A stretch of 64,000 nt of DNA from Akkermansiaceae bacterium (GCA_905181965.1 CAJIZY010000012.1:1-64000); one strand, 5' to 3'; shown: positions 1 through 10,527, numbered from the stretch's first letter. Notes: generated by a model from the sequence alone, not told the origin. Translations and numbers: made by a program.

Positions 1-235
1 CGGGGCTCTTTTTTTACCCCCAGTCCTTTAACTCTTCACAAACTCTCCTCAACTCAATCTCCTCAATCTCAACTCACACTCAACCACTACCTCATAACTG
101 GAAAAAGACGATCCACCTCTCTTTGACGGTTCGATTTTAAAAAATCTGAAGAGCAAAGACCGAGCCAACCCAAACAACTGTCAATGTTGTGATGAGATCA
201 GGGAGTCCCAGAAGAATTCTTTTGAAGGTATTCTC
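1..235. other. Intergenic edge, CT-rich, no gene seen
   Basis: No credible coding sequence on either strand. The first 16 bases (GGGGCTC followed by seven T) look like the right arm and T-tract of an intrinsic terminator whose left arm lies outside the window, so a plus-strand gene probably ends just upstream. Bases 30-110 are pyrimidine-rich with irregular repeats of CTCAA and CTCAC. Nothing else is recognisable. Confidence 0.35.
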
Positions 236-1129
236 CTATTTGTTCCGCGGGAGCGCGTTATAGGCCTTAGTTTCATCTTCACTCCATTCGAAAGATTTCA
301 ACTTTGAACGGTCGAGATTTTTTAAGTGGAAATCGTTCTTGCGATCCGGATGGGTGGGTTTCTGGTAAACCCAATCGTTGTCTCCAAAAACATTAGCACA
401 AAGTTCGGCGATGGCGGGATCGTATTCGATAAGTTCCTTCCTAGTGTTCACGTGGTTGTGGTCGTGGTCGGGTTCACGGTTCGTGCCGAACCAAGATTGG
501 ACAGCTTCGGCCCAGTATTCGTGACGGTTGGTCGCGGCGTATTTTTTGGCCCAAAGTCCTTTGGTCATTGCGGTTTTGTAAAGTTCGTTGAGACGTTTGT
601 CGAAAGTTGGGTCGAGGGTTTTAAGCGCGGTATCGTGAATGGCATGGGCGAATTCGTGAACACAGATTGATTCGGTGGAATAGGGATCGCCAGAATTCGC
701 GAGAAGATTCTCTTCACCACAGGATACGGAGGGACGTTGCGGGGTGGCGCCGAGGCCGCGGGCGCGACGGTTCCAGTATTTAGAAGGAGTCAGGTCGGAA
801 TGCTCGGGAATTTCGCAGGTACGCTCATCGACCCCCATGATGGAATAGCGAATCTTGTTTTTTCCAAGTTCGCGAAGGATGTCGGGCCGGTTTTTGAGCA
901 TCGTCTGGATCACGTTGGCGGCTTCATAGAGAGCGGCGTCAGGAACTTTCTCTGAGGAAAGGATGGGGAAGGATTCGATGACCAGGGCCTTTATATAAAA
1001 AGGTTTCAGATTAAAGCTTTTGCGAAGTTCCTCTGAGACAAGAGCGATCTCTGGGGGATCGGATTTCTTGCTCAGGCCGATGACAGCCGTGATTAAGACA
1101 AGAGGGGCAAGAAGGAGAAAGGATTTCAT
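236..1129 (-). CDS. Secreted gluzincin-like metalloprotease
   Basis: 297 residues. An N-terminal hydrophobic signal (about residues 1-20) predicts export. The zinc site is visible as HEFAH at 158-162, and a downstream HEYWAE segment (203-208) supplies a plausible third ligand, Glu204 or Glu208, in the gluzincin HExxH...E arrangement. It resembles uncharacterised secreted putative metallopeptidases of Verrucomicrobiota and Planctomycetota; the substrate is unknown. It is divergent from the oxidoreductase at 1182 with a 52-base gap that must hold both promoters. Not part of an obvious operon. Protease call is good, specificity open. Confidence 0.75.
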   Translation of the reverse strand: MKSFLLLAPLVLITAVIGLSKKSDPPEIALVSEELRKSFNLKPFYIKALVIESFPILSSEKVPDAALYEAANVIQTMLKNRPDILRELGKNKIRYSIMGVDERTCEIPEHSDLTPSKYWNRRARGLGATPQRPSVSCGEENLLANSGDPYSTESICVHEFAHAIHDTALKTLDPTFDKRLNELYKTAMTKGLWAKKYAATNRHEYWAEAVQSWFGTNREPDHDHNHVNTRKELIEYDPAIAELCANVFGDNDWVYQKPTHPDRKNDFHLKNLDRSKLKSFEWSEDETKAYNALPRNK

Positions 1130-1181
1130 CGTAAAATGGCGAAAGAGGGAGGAAGTTACACCGGTAGATTTTTAATACGCT

Positions 1182-2477
1182 ATGAATCGTCGGAATCTCC
1201 TAAAAAAATCAGCTCTTGCGGGGGCGCCCTTAATTTTATCTTCAAACCTCTTAGCTAACAAACCGAACTCTAAGGTGAATGTTGGATTTATAGGAATGGG
1301 CAAACGATCGCAGAGCTTGCTCAATGAGTTCTTCAGGCAATCGGAGGTGAAAGTTGTGGCGGTTTGTGATGTTGATACTAATCGCCGGGAAGATGCCAAG
1401 AAAAAGGTGGATGCCAAATATGGCAACACCGATTGCAAGGCCTTCAATGATTTTCGTAAGATCACGGAAGATCCGTCCATCGACGTTGCCGTAGTCGTGA
1501 CTCCCGATCATTGGCATACCATTCAGATTTTGTCCGCGATAGAGAATGGGAAGGACGTCTATGCGGAGAAGCCACTGACTCACAACATCCGTGAGTCAGT
1601 TCTGCTTATGGATGCGGTGAAGAAGAGCGGGCGTATCGTGCAGACCGGATCACAGCAGCGTTCGTCCCGCGAGTTTCGGGTGGCCTGCGAATTGGCCCGC
1701 AACGGTGTGATTGGAAAGATTGACCATGGTTTTGTGAACTTCGGCGGTCCGGGCAAGGCATGTGATTTGCCGGAAGAAAAAGCCGAGCCGGGCTTGGATT
1801 GGGATATGTGGCTCGGGCCGGCGCCCAAACGCCCTTATAATTCGATTCTCGCTCCACGGGGAGTTCATAAAAATTTCCCAATGTGGCGGATGTACACCGA
1901 GTATGGTGGTGGTATGATCACAGATTGGGGTGCTCATCATCTCGATATTGTTCAATGGGCTCTTGGAAAAGATGAGTCGGGGCCGACAGCTGCCAAGCCT
2001 CCGGCGAAGCAAGGGGATGAGAAAGGGGCCTCGGTTGTCTATGGCGATATTACAATTACCCATGGCCAGGGAATTGGAGTCCACCTTGTCGGTTCCGAAG
2101 GTGAGATCCAGGTCACCCGGGGGCGGTTTGCGCTCAAGGTTAATGGAAAAGAAGTGGCTTCCTATCTTAAGCGAAGCGGTAATCTAGGGAAAGAGCTGGA
2201 TAAGGCGGAGAAAAGGTATTTGAAGAATGCCAAGGTGAAACTTCGTGAGTCACCGGGGCATGTTCGAGACTTTCTCAATTGTGTCAAATCCCGGGTACAG
2301 CCTATTACGAGTGCTATAATTGGGTCTCGATCTATCAATGTGGCCCACTTAATGAATCTTGCCTATCATCATCACACCCACATTGGTTGGGATCCGAAGA
2401 AGAACACTTTTGCCAAGGGCTCCAAGCATCCTTTGGCATGGCTGGGCAGAAACTATCGCGGTAAATGGAAAATTTAG
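1182..2477 (+). CDS. Gfo/Idh/MocA family oxidoreductase, exported type
   Basis: 431 residues. The N-terminus has a double Arg (residues 3-4) followed by a hydrophobic stretch, resembling the Tat-type leaders common on this family in Verrucomicrobiota, though the motif is not canonical. The Rossmann dinucleotide site is GFIGMG (35-40) and the family EKP motif is at 129-131. The C-terminal domain carries DWGAHHLD at 248-255, a typical active-site segment. The family uses NAD(P) to oxidise or reduce sugars and glycosides, and some exported members make 3-keto sugars. The GNAT gene overlaps its last 13 bases, so the two are co-translated. Exact substrate unknown. Confidence 0.88.
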   Translation: MNRRNLLKKSALAGAPLILSSNLLANKPNSKVNVGFIGMGKRSQSLLNEFFRQSEVKVVAVCDVDTNRREDAKKKVDAKYGNTDCKAFNDFRKITEDPSIDVAVVVTPDHWHTIQILSAIENGKDVYAEKPLTHNIRESVLLMDAVKKSGRIVQTGSQQRSSREFRVACELARNGVIGKIDHGFVNFGGPGKACDLPEEKAEPGLDWDMWLGPAPKRPYNSILAPRGVHKNFPMWRMYTEYGGGMITDWGAHHLDIVQWALGKDESGPTAAKPPAKQGDEKGASVVYGDITITHGQGIGVHLVGSEGEIQVTRGRFALKVNGKEVASYLKRSGNLGKELDKAEKRYLKNAKVKLRESPGHVRDFLNCVKSRVQPITSAIIGSRSINVAHLMNLAYHHHTHIGWDPKKNTFAKGSKHPLAWLGRNYRGKWKI

Positions 2478-2962
2478 AGATTCGACGCGCTGGTATTGAG
2501 GATTTCCCGGCAGTTTCGGCCGTTCTTATTGAAGCCGCTCATTGGATACGGGAGAAAGGGGTGTCGCTCTGGGATCCTGATAATTTCTCCGAAAATAGCC
2601 TGCTTCCCCAAGTTGAGGACGGAAATTTCTGGATCTGTATTCTTGGAGGGAAAGTAGCAGGTTTGCTGAAATTTCAGATGGAAGATGAGCTCTATTGGCC
2701 TGGTTTCCCAAAGGATGAAGCGGTCTATGTTCACAAGCTTACTGTTTCCCGGCGATTTGCGGGACAGGGGTTAGCTGATCGCATGTTGAACTGGGCCACG
2801 ATGAAAGGAGCGGAGCTTGGGAGGAATTATTTGAGGCTGGATTGTGAGGCTTCAAGGGAGAACCTCTGCTGGATCTATGAAAGTTTCGGCTTTGAGCGGG
2901 AAGGAGAAATTCTGATAGGTGGGCGAAAGATGGCCAGGTTTGAATTGAAGATTTGCCGATAG
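2465..2962 (+). CDS. GNAT family N-acetyltransferase
   Basis: 165 residues, usual length for a single GNAT domain. The acetyl-CoA loop of motif A is visible as RRFAGQG at 96-102 after the beta-strand ending KLTV. The C-terminal part has the family's N-x-x-W/A-x-x-x-Y-E-S-F-G-F pattern around 133-143. The start ATG lies inside the preceding oxidoreductase gene (overlap 2465-2477 in another frame), which indicates translational coupling. The acceptor substrate cannot be told from sequence. A strong hairpin follows the stop. Confidence 0.85.
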   Translation: MENLEIRRAGIEDFPAVSAVLIEAAHWIREKGVSLWDPDNFSENSLLPQVEDGNFWICILGGKVAGLLKFQMEDELYWPGFPKDEAVYVHKLTVSRRFAGQGLADRMLNWATMKGAELGRNYLRLDCEASRENLCWIYESFGFEREGEILIGGRKMARFELKICR

Positions 2963-2972
2963 GAGGAAATGA

Positions 2973-3020
2973 AAGTGCCGCGCTACAAGGTAGAGCGGCA
3001 CTTGGGATGTTTTAGTTTTT
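2973..3020. terminator. Bidirectional intrinsic terminator between convergent genes
   Basis: Inverted repeat AAGTGCCGC (2973-2981) and GCGGCACTT (2995-3003), with an inner CTAC/GTAG pairing and an AAG loop; only one G/A mismatch. A T-rich stretch follows on the plus strand (to about 3020). It sits between the GNAT stop (2962) and the end of the minus-strand heme protein gene (3048), as expected for a shared terminator. Confidence 0.8.
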
Positions 3021-3047
3021 GGAATCGAATCGATCTCCTGGCGATCC

Positions 3048-5624
3048 TTATTTTCCAGCCAACTCTTTGCCATTCAGACTCATTTCATGAATCGACCAAT
3101 AGAGTCCAGAATGCCTCTTAGTTTGAGTGATTTTGAGAAATTTTGCCTTAGTGGCGGGAAATTTGATTTGGGTAATAGCATTTTCACCATCACCACGGGC
3201 GATGGGCTTGCTCCACGTTTTACCATCAAGAGAGGCGGCAACTTCATAGCCTCGCGGGTAGTCGCCTGTTGAAGTCCCTGCATCTAGTGTGATTTGGGTG
3301 AGCTCGGAGACCTTCGGAAGTTCGACCTGAACCCACATACCGGGGCTTTGGATCTTTCCAGTGGTGAATCGGGAATCTATGTCGTGGTCGATACAGCCCT
3401 TCAGCTCGCTCTGTCCGTGGCTGGCAGTAAGCTTCCACTGCTTTTGGTTTGCGAGGACAGGAGGATAGATCTCTTCCAATTCGGCTTGAGTCCAGGGCTC
3501 CTTACGGCTCTTGAATTTATCGCGGAGTTTCCCTACTTGGTTGGCGCGAGTGGGTTCGGCTTTATTCCCAAACGAGTTACGAATATAGGTGGTGATATTG
3601 GCAATCCAGTCGTTGTCATTAGTAGCCATGGAGACCATGAGGCCTTCGTATTTTTTTCCATCGATATCGCCGGTGAGTCCGTGCAGGAGAGTCAGAACGG
3701 CGGTGTCGTCATTCCCCATGAGACGGGGATTATTCACAAAAGATGGGGCGAGCTTGTGTCCGGGTTGCCCGGGCATCGGAGCGCCTTTGCCATCGGGCCC
3801 ATGGCAGGAGAAACATAGCTGTTGATAAATGACCTTACCGCTTTCCATCGATTTCGCTAGACGGGCGCCGCGTTGGGCATCGGCACGCCTTTTTTCTCGT
3901 TCGGATTGGTTGTCGCGACGCATTTGTTTGAGGCGGCCGATGACGGGATTGTCTGAGTTTTGGCTGATCAAAGAATCGCAAAGAGAGAGCAGGGCCTCAT
4001 TCGCAGTGCCAGAAAAGCGAATGGAGTTGATAGCCTGAAGGAACATCTCGGGGTCTTTGTTGAGATGGGCCGAGTCGGTGAAGGCGGAGATGATGGTGGG
4101 GTTCTCACTTGCGAGGGAAGACTCGGCGACGCGGACCGCATTGGTGCGAACGAGTGAGCTTGAATCAGCCATCGCAGCAGCGATAAGTTTCGGGTTGGCC
4201 TTGCCCATCCCCTCCAAAGTCCACAGGGCGTGGAGACGGCCGAGCTCGCTTTTGTTTTCTCGAACATGTTTCTCAAGAAGAGGAATAATGGAGTCTCGGT
4301 CTGTTCTTAGGATAATGAGCTTCTGTGCGGTGTCACGCCACCAGCCGTTGGGGTGGGAGAGGTGGGCCACAAGTTCCTCTGTCGTTTCGTCAAGCATCCG
4401 CGGTTGCTTGTCCGGGCGAAAGGTATCGTGGGTGAGGCGGTAGATGCGTCCTTGTTGAACGTTTTTATGGATACCCCACTTGTCTATCACACCGCGGAGA
4501 TAAGAACCCGGACGGGTCCAATTCCCCTGCTGAATGATCCCTCGATGCATGTCTATGACCATCATGGCTCCATCCGGAGAGGTTGTGGCCCAGAGTGGGC
4601 GAAAGTTGATATCACGGGTGCGGATAAATTCAGTTCCGGGATAAGCATTACTGAGAACGGTGCGGCCGTCTTTGCGGGTCACTTTGGCACGGCGGATGAG
4701 TCTGCCAACTGGCTCGGGAATAATGAGGTCGCCCTTGAGATCAGCAGGGAGGCGGTCACCCCGGTAGATTCCTTGTCCGGCACATCCAGTGAAGTTATTA
4801 AGGCCTCCCCGCTTGTTGACGCGGCGTCTTCCGCCCTGCACGTCTGGCACGTCGGCAATTGGAAAAACTTCTCGGAAGCCGTTTGCTTCTTGGCCAGGCA
4901 GATCGAGGGCGCCGTAGGCGATGGGTTGCTGGAAGTAGAAGGCGGGCTTCTCTCCACCGGCCGCGGAGTAGTAATTGCGGCCTGCGTCATCCATGCCGAT
5001 ACCCCACTGACCACCACCTCGGGGGAGCTTCTCCACTTCAAGTTTTCCGTTGGTGAAACGGTATCGCTTGTTTTCGTAAGTGATGTAGATCCAGTTATCG
5101 AGGTTCCAAATTAAACCAGAGGGTTGATGTTCCATGTTGCCACCGCGTCGCCCTCCTTCATGGACTTTAATCTTCTCATCGGCGACGCCATCATTGTCGG
5201 TATCCCGATAGGTCCAGAGGTCGAGGGTGTTGGTGATGTGAACCATGATACGGTCATCGAGGGGCAGAACAGCTCGGGGCAGCAGGAGGTTGTCAATGAA
5301 GATGGAGTGCTTGTCATAAACGCCATCACCGGTGGTGTCCTCGTGGCGGGAAATTCGGGATTTAGGTGTTTGCTCGCCCGCGGCGTCCGCGTCCTGCATG
5401 TAAGTGCGCATTTCGACGACGTAAAGGGCGCCGTTTCCGTCCCAGGCCATGGCAACAGGCTCATGGATGTCCGGGTTGCTGAGAACAAGGTCGAGAGCGT
5501 AGCCGTCTTGGAGCTCGATCGATTTTTGAGCTTCTTCAATGGAAAGAAATCCTTTTTGGTAAACGGTATCGCCTGATTCGGCAAGAAGGGGGGCTGTGAG
5601 GATAAGGGGTAATAATCGCTTCAT
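3048..5624 (-). CDS. PVC-type heme-binding dehydrogenase with discoidin-like C-terminus
   Basis: 858 residues, secreted (signal 1-15). Residues about 40-400 form the beta-propeller-like membrane-bound dehydrogenase domain typical of Planctomycetota and Verrucomicrobiota (TIGR02604-type). HEAT-like helices follow at about 415-560. A cytochrome c domain has the heme site CFSCH at 604-608 and a candidate Met ligand near 664. The last ~130 residues resemble an F5/8 type C carbohydrate-binding fold. The likely role is periplasmic sugar oxidation passing electrons to its own heme; the substrate is unknown. It follows the DUF1501 gene on the same strand with a 117-base gap. Reading frame is intact. 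Confidence 0.85.
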   Translation of the reverse strand: MKRLLPLILTAPLLAESGDTVYQKGFLSIEEAQKSIELQDGYALDLVLSNPDIHEPVAMAWDGNGALYVVEMRTYMQDADAAGEQTPKSRISRHEDTTGDGVYDKHSIFIDNLLLPRAVLPLDDRIMVHITNTLDLWTYRDTDNDGVADEKIKVHEGGRRGGNMEHQPSGLIWNLDNWIYITYENKRYRFTNGKLEVEKLPRGGGQWGIGMDDAGRNYYSAAGGEKPAFYFQQPIAYGALDLPGQEANGFREVFPIADVPDVQGGRRRVNKRGGLNNFTGCAGQGIYRGDRLPADLKGDLIIPEPVGRLIRRAKVTRKDGRTVLSNAYPGTEFIRTRDINFRPLWATTSPDGAMMVIDMHRGIIQQGNWTRPGSYLRGVIDKWGIHKNVQQGRIYRLTHDTFRPDKQPRMLDETTEELVAHLSHPNGWWRDTAQKLIILRTDRDSIIPLLEKHVRENKSELGRLHALWTLEGMGKANPKLIAAAMADSSSLVRTNAVRVAESSLASENPTIISAFTDSAHLNKDPEMFLQAINSIRFSGTANEALLSLCDSLISQNSDNPVIGRLKQMRRDNQSEREKRRADAQRGARLAKSMESGKVIYQQLCFSCHGPDGKGAPMPGQPGHKLAPSFVNNPRLMGNDDTAVLTLLHGLTGDIDGKKYEGLMVSMATNDNDWIANITTYIRNSFGNKAEPTRANQVGKLRDKFKSRKEPWTQAELEEIYPPVLANQKQWKLTASHGQSELKGCIDHDIDSRFTTGKIQSPGMWVQVELPKVSELTQITLDAGTSTGDYPRGYEVAASLDGKTWSKPIARGDGENAITQIKFPATKAKFLKITQTKRHSGLYWSIHEMSLNGKELAGK

Positions 5625-5741
5625 GAGTAAGGGGTATTAGTAGCGAACGGAGCCTCGGCAGGGAAAGTTTCTTTTTTTGGTGATTTTTACGAGGTATTCC
5701 TTCAATTGCCCCCGGACCGCCCCCTTTTTTATTTCGTATCG

Positions 5742-7139
5742 TTATATCAGGAGATCCTTTACGACGTGACCGTGGACATCTGTGAGGCGGAAGTCTCGAC
5801 CAGCATGTCGGAAGGTAAGGCGTTCGTGATCGAAGCCAAGGAGGTGTAAGATAGTGGCCTGAAGGTCGTGGACATGGACTTTGTTTTTCGTGATATGAAA
5901 ACCGAAATCATCTGTCTCACCGTAAGTTCCGGGTTTGGTGCCGCCCCCTGCCATAAGGGTAGTGAAGGCCTGAGGGTGGTGATCACGACCGGCTTTGCGT
6001 CCAAGAGCGGGATTGGTTTCGACCATCGGGGTGCGACCGAATTCTCCACCCCAGACGACTAGAGTTTCATCAAGAAGTCCGTGGCGCTTGAGGTCTTGAA
6101 TGAGAGCAGCAGTTGCTTGGGCCGTTTGTTTGCAGTTGTTCTCAGTTGAGCCTTTTACGTTGGAATGGGCGTCCCACCCCGAGTGGTAAATATTAATGAA
6201 ACGGACGCCCCGCTGGACCATGCGTCGGGCGAGGAGACAGGCTCGCGCAAAGGAGTGCTTATCACGGTTGCAGCCATAGAGATTGATCGTTTCGTTGGAC
6301 TCTTCTTTGAGATCCATCAATTCTGGAGCCGAGCTTTGGAGGCGTGCCGCCATCTCATAGGAGGCCATTCTGGTGGCAATTTCATCGTCGTTGATTAAAG
6401 CGTGCCGTTTGGCGTTAAGTTGGTTGACGAGTTTGAAGGTGTCCTTTTGCAGGTCGCTTGAAAATCCGTCTGGTGTTGAGAGATTGAGGATGGGGTCTTT
6501 TCCTTTACGAAATTGGACTCCGGTATAAGTGGTGGGTAGGAAGCCGGAGGACCATAGGGCTGAGCCCCCTGAAAGACCGCCTCCGGTAGACATGACTACA
6601 AAGGCAGGAAGGTCTTCGGTTTCGGATCCTAGGCCGTAGAGTGTCCATGAACCAAGGCAGGGTCGCCCCGGTTGAGAGAAACCGGAGTTCAGAAAAAGCT
6701 GGGCAGGAGCGTGATTGAATTGATCGGTGGTGCAGGATTTGATGATACACAGATCATCGGCAACGGCGCCGAGGGGGGTGAGAGGTGAGCCAAAAGTTGC
6801 TCGGGTTTCACCGTATGCTTTAAATTCAAATTGTGGCCCAAGGACCGCGGCATCGGGTTGAATGAAGGCGTAACGTTGATCTCCAATGATGGATTTTGGA
6901 AGAGGCGACCCTTCTAATTTTGAAAGTTGGGGCTTTGGGTCGAAGAGTTCGAGCTGAGAGGGCGCGCCAGCCATGAATAGATGAATGACGGCTTTAGCCT
7001 TGGGCTGAGAGTGGGCGGGCTTTGGCTCCAAGGAGCGACCGGCTAGATTGTTCGAGAGGAGGGAGGCGGCGGCGATTTTACCAAGACCAATTCCACATTC
7101 ACCAAGAAAGTAGCGTCGGGATATCAATCCTTGATTCAT
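5742..7139 (-). CDS. DUF1501 domain protein, Tat-exported
   Basis: 465 residues. SRRYFLG at 7-13 is a clear twin-arginine motif, followed by a hydrophobic segment. The rest is a DUF1501 domain, a member of the alkaline phosphatase/sulfatase-like superfamily. Visible family signatures are GGEFGRTP and GRDHHP in the C-terminal half, which carry putative metal ligands. Biochemical function of DUF1501 is not established. It begins 9 bases after the stop of the cytochrome/DUF1553 gene, the standard PVC pairing, so the two are almost certainly co-transcribed and act together in the periplasm. Confidence 0.9.
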   Translation of the reverse strand: MNQGLISRRYFLGECGIGLGKIAAASLLSNNLAGRSLEPKPAHSQPKAKAVIHLFMAGAPSQLELFDPKPQLSKLEGSPLPKSIIGDQRYAFIQPDAAVLGPQFEFKAYGETRATFGSPLTPLGAVADDLCIIKSCTTDQFNHAPAQLFLNSGFSQPGRPCLGSWTLYGLGSETEDLPAFVVMSTGGGLSGGSALWSSGFLPTTYTGVQFRKGKDPILNLSTPDGFSSDLQKDTFKLVNQLNAKRHALINDDEIATRMASYEMAARLQSSAPELMDLKEESNETINLYGCNRDKHSFARACLLARRMVQRGVRFINIYHSGWDAHSNVKGSTENNCKQTAQATAALIQDLKRHGLLDETLVVWGGEFGRTPMVETNPALGRKAGRDHHPQAFTTLMAGGGTKPGTYGETDDFGFHITKNKVHVHDLQATILHLLGFDHERLTFRHAGRDFRLTDVHGHVVKDLLI

Positions 7140-7148
7140 GGGGTGGAC

Positions 7149-10100
7149 TTAGTTTTTTGTAACGGATTCATCCAAAGAAAGGATGGCACGGGTAAGAGCC
7201 TTCCAGGATTTGTGTTTCTGATAGAAGGAGGAGAGAAGTTGTAGCTCTTGAGATTCAGGAGGTCGGGTCAAGAGCCGTCGGAAGGCGAGCGTTATTTTTT
7301 CTTCGATACTCCCTTTACTCTTTTCGATAAGTTCGCCGTAGCTATTTGCGATTTCAATGAACATGGGATCGTTCATTAAAGTAAGGGCTTGTAGCGGAGT
7401 GTTTGATCGGTCACGGCGGGCGAGGCAGGCTTCGCCAGAGCTCGCATCAAATGTGGTGAACATGGCAAAGGGAGCGGTGCGCTTTTGATAAGTGTAGATA
7501 CTGCGGCGAAAGCGGTCTTCTCCCTGGCTGGGTTTCCATTTGGGGCTCCCAAAAGCGACCTCGCTTATACCTGAGGGTTGGGGCGGGCGGACTGGGCGTC
7601 CGAACATTTTGGAGCCAAGCAATCCAGATGCTTGTAGGGCAGAGTCACGGATGATCTCCGCTTCGAGACGTTGGCGAAGGAAGTGTGGGGCACTGCTTGA
7701 TTCGATAACCGACTGTTGCTGATAGGTTGCGGAGGTGACAATGAGGCGGTGGAGTTTTTTGAGGGACCAATTTTTCTCCATAAAAGTCACGGCGAGGTGG
7801 TCAAGGAGGGCTGGGTTGTTAGGGAGCTTACCTTGCATTCCGAAATTATCGACGGTTGGGACAATTCCTTCGCCAAAGAAGGCAGCCCATTGACGGTTGA
7901 TCACGACGCGGGCGGTAAGGGGGTTGTCGGGCGAAACGAGCCAGCGGGCGAGCGCCAGACGATCCTTGGGGAATTCTTTTTCTTTAGGGAAAATAGCGTT
8001 GGGGAGTCTTGGGGTGACGACATCTTTGGGCTGGGTGTACTCGCCCCGATGGCGGAGGTAGGTCGGGCGAATGTGGTCGCTAGGACGCTCTTTCATGACG
8101 AGGGTTTGATCTCGTTTAGAGGCCTTTCGAAGCGTCTTGATTTGATCAGCCTGTTTTTTGACCTCGGAAGCCCGGAGTAGAAAGTCTTGAAGGGTGCCTT
8201 GATGATCGATCGCTTTGACTTTAGCCTGCCTTGACCCGGAGATGCGGAATTTCCCAAGCGTCGAGGCGAAGTGTCGTCCGAAGTGCATCTTAATTTCAAA
8301 AGGAGTTCCGGGTGGAATGGTTTCCGCGAGATTGAAGACCGCAGTTTGGTGAGTCCCGATATGGTTTTTTAAGGACCACCCAGATTGTATGTCACCATCG
8401 ATGGCGGCAGAAGCAGCGGCATTTCCCTGGCCATACTGTGCCGCAAAGGCGGTTTCGGATGAACCCGAGAAGACGAGATCTTTGTCGGTTTTGACTTGGA
8501 TTTCAGACATGAAAAAGTCGCCTTTTCGCCCTTCATAATAGGTCATGCCGGGGCCGTTCTCGGGAAGGCGTTCGTCGGCGAGTGCTTCGAGACGGATCGA
8601 ATGAATGGGTTGGTCAGAGGCAGGAAAAGTGAGGGTGAAAATATCATGTTTGGAAATGTCCCCGGCTGCGAATATCACGCCTTCTTCTTCGACGGTAAGG
8701 TAGGGCGTGTTTGATTCTAACTTTGATGGTGTGAGGATGTGCCAGGGTTCGAGGTCGGGTTTGATTTTAGCGAGCCACTCTCGATAAGCCTTTTCCAATC
8801 CTTCCTTGGGGTCGCCGTCTAATCTGCTGGTCTCGCCAAGGGATATTTGGAACGAACCTATGGTATGCTTGCTTCCGTGATCTTGGTGCAAGGTGATGGT
8901 GAAGCAGGTTCCTGAAGGGTGTGAGACCGGCTCGGAAAATTGAAAATCAGCTTGATGGTTTTTATGGATTGGCTTGTCAGTATCATGGATAGCCCAGCCT
9001 GTTGAGCGGTTGCCATCGATGGCGTTTTCGACAGGGAATCCATTTTGCTCAACACTTGCGGTAGGCTTGTGAAGAATGATCTTGGTGGGTTTGCTAGATC
9101 CATCGAGAGGGGCGGCCGTGACTTCGATCTCGGAGAGAACGAAGTTTCCATGCTCGGTTCGTCCCGGACCAGTGTCATTCATTGTGAAAGTTTTAAGCCT
9201 AAGAGCAGCGATTTCGGTTTGTTTGGTTTTGATTTTGACAGTGTAGGTGTCTTGATCGGGAACTTCGCCTGAGGGAGTGATGAAGATTTTTTCGATACTC
9301 AGCTCGGCGTTCTTAGCTTTTGCTGATTTTACCATGGATGGCTTGAAGTTGATTTTCCTCGGGTGAGTCGGCCAGTGATCCGATAATTTGATGAGGAGGT
9401 CATCGGCTTTGGCGAAGTTGTTTTTGTCTTTTTCGAAAAGCGTCGAATCCGGAATAAGGTAGTCAGGCTCAAGTGTATTATCGAAGTAGGCCATCAAACC
9501 GTAATAGTCATGATGAGTGATAGGATCATACTTATGAGTGTGACATTGAGCGCAGCCGGTGGTGAGGCCTAGCCAGGTTGTTCCCAGTGTAGCGACACGG
9601 TCGGTCATAGCGTGGAAGCGGAATTCGAGTGGGTCTATCCCACCTTCCTCATTGAGCATGGTGTTACGATGGAATCCGGTGGCGGTGATCTGTTCCGGAG
9701 TGGCATTGGGAAGCATGTCGCCGGCGAGTTGCTCGATGGTGAATTGATCGAATCCTTTATCGGCGTTGAGCGATTTGATGACGTAGTCGCGGTAGGGCCA
9801 GATGGAGCGGTCGCGGTCTTTTTCGTAGCCGTTGGTATCGGCGTAGCGGGCGAGGTCGAGCCAGCGGCGGGCCCAGCGTTCGCCATAGCGAGGGGACTTT
9901 AAGAGATCGTTGACAATTGCAGTGTATGCTTCAGGAGAGGGGTCAGAGGCGAATTGGTCTGCAATCTTGATAGAGGGGGGTAACCCGATGAGGTCGAGAT
10001 GGACAAGTCACGGCGGGATCAGCTTTCTTTGCGAGAGGTTCTTGGTAAAGGTGATCGATTGGATGTTTTCCAGAGGCGATCTTCGATTTTTTTGGTTTTA

Positions 10101-10476
10101 AAAAAGCCCAGTGTTTCTGGCCATTGAACCCTCCTTAATCCAACGTTTAAGAAGATCGATTTCTTCGCTGGTGAGGGTCTTATTGGTTTCAGGGGGCGGC
10201 ATGACTTGGTCTGGATTTGTTGAGACGATTCGAGACGCTATTTCTTTCCAGTCTAAAATTAAGATCGTCCAATCGAAGTCCGGCTTTTCTCAGGGACTTG
10301 CCTTTATCGTCTTTTGCATCATCCGGACCATGGCATTTGAAGCAGTTGGCCGAGAGAATCGGGCGGATGTCCTTTGAAAAAGAAATCCCGTCGGATCCTT
10401 CCTCTGAAAAGCTATCTGGCACACTCAGAAAAGATACAAGTAGGATCAGTGCGGCGATGCGCGGGGGGGAATGCAT
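7149..10476 (-). pseudogene. PSCyt1/DUF1549-DUF1553 protein, 5' quarter broken by four frame changes
   Basis: A full-length family member of about 1,100 residues can be traced. It starts at 10476 with a signal peptide and heme motif CFKCH, then runs through MPPPE, a WPE/HWAF segment, HPIDH, LDLIGLPP, RYGERWA, EQLAGD and a long DUF1553 C-terminus. The frame changes near 10255, 10124, 10115 and 10010, so no continuous frame covers the start. From about 10007 down to 7149 the frame is open. The segment between the heme motif and MPPPE is also shorter than usual, suggesting lost bases. The 3' part holds the DUF1549 end, two carbohydrate-binding-like insertions and DUF1553. Either a decayed gene or a badly resolved stretch of assembly. 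Confidence 0.8.
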
Positions 10477-10491
10477 TTCTGGGTGGGACTA

Positions 10492-10527
10492 CGGATGAGT
10501 TCCTGAAAACGGATGAGTTCCTGAAAA
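10492..10527. repeat. Perfect 18-base tandem duplication
   Basis: CGGATGAGTTCCTGAAAA occurs twice head to tail (10492-10509 and 10510-10527), just upstream of the start of the broken cytochrome/DUF1553 gene on the minus strand. It lies in the 238-base gap to the DUF1080 gene, in the presumptive promoter or leader. It may be a recent slippage duplication or a doubled regulatory site. Confidence 0.8.
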
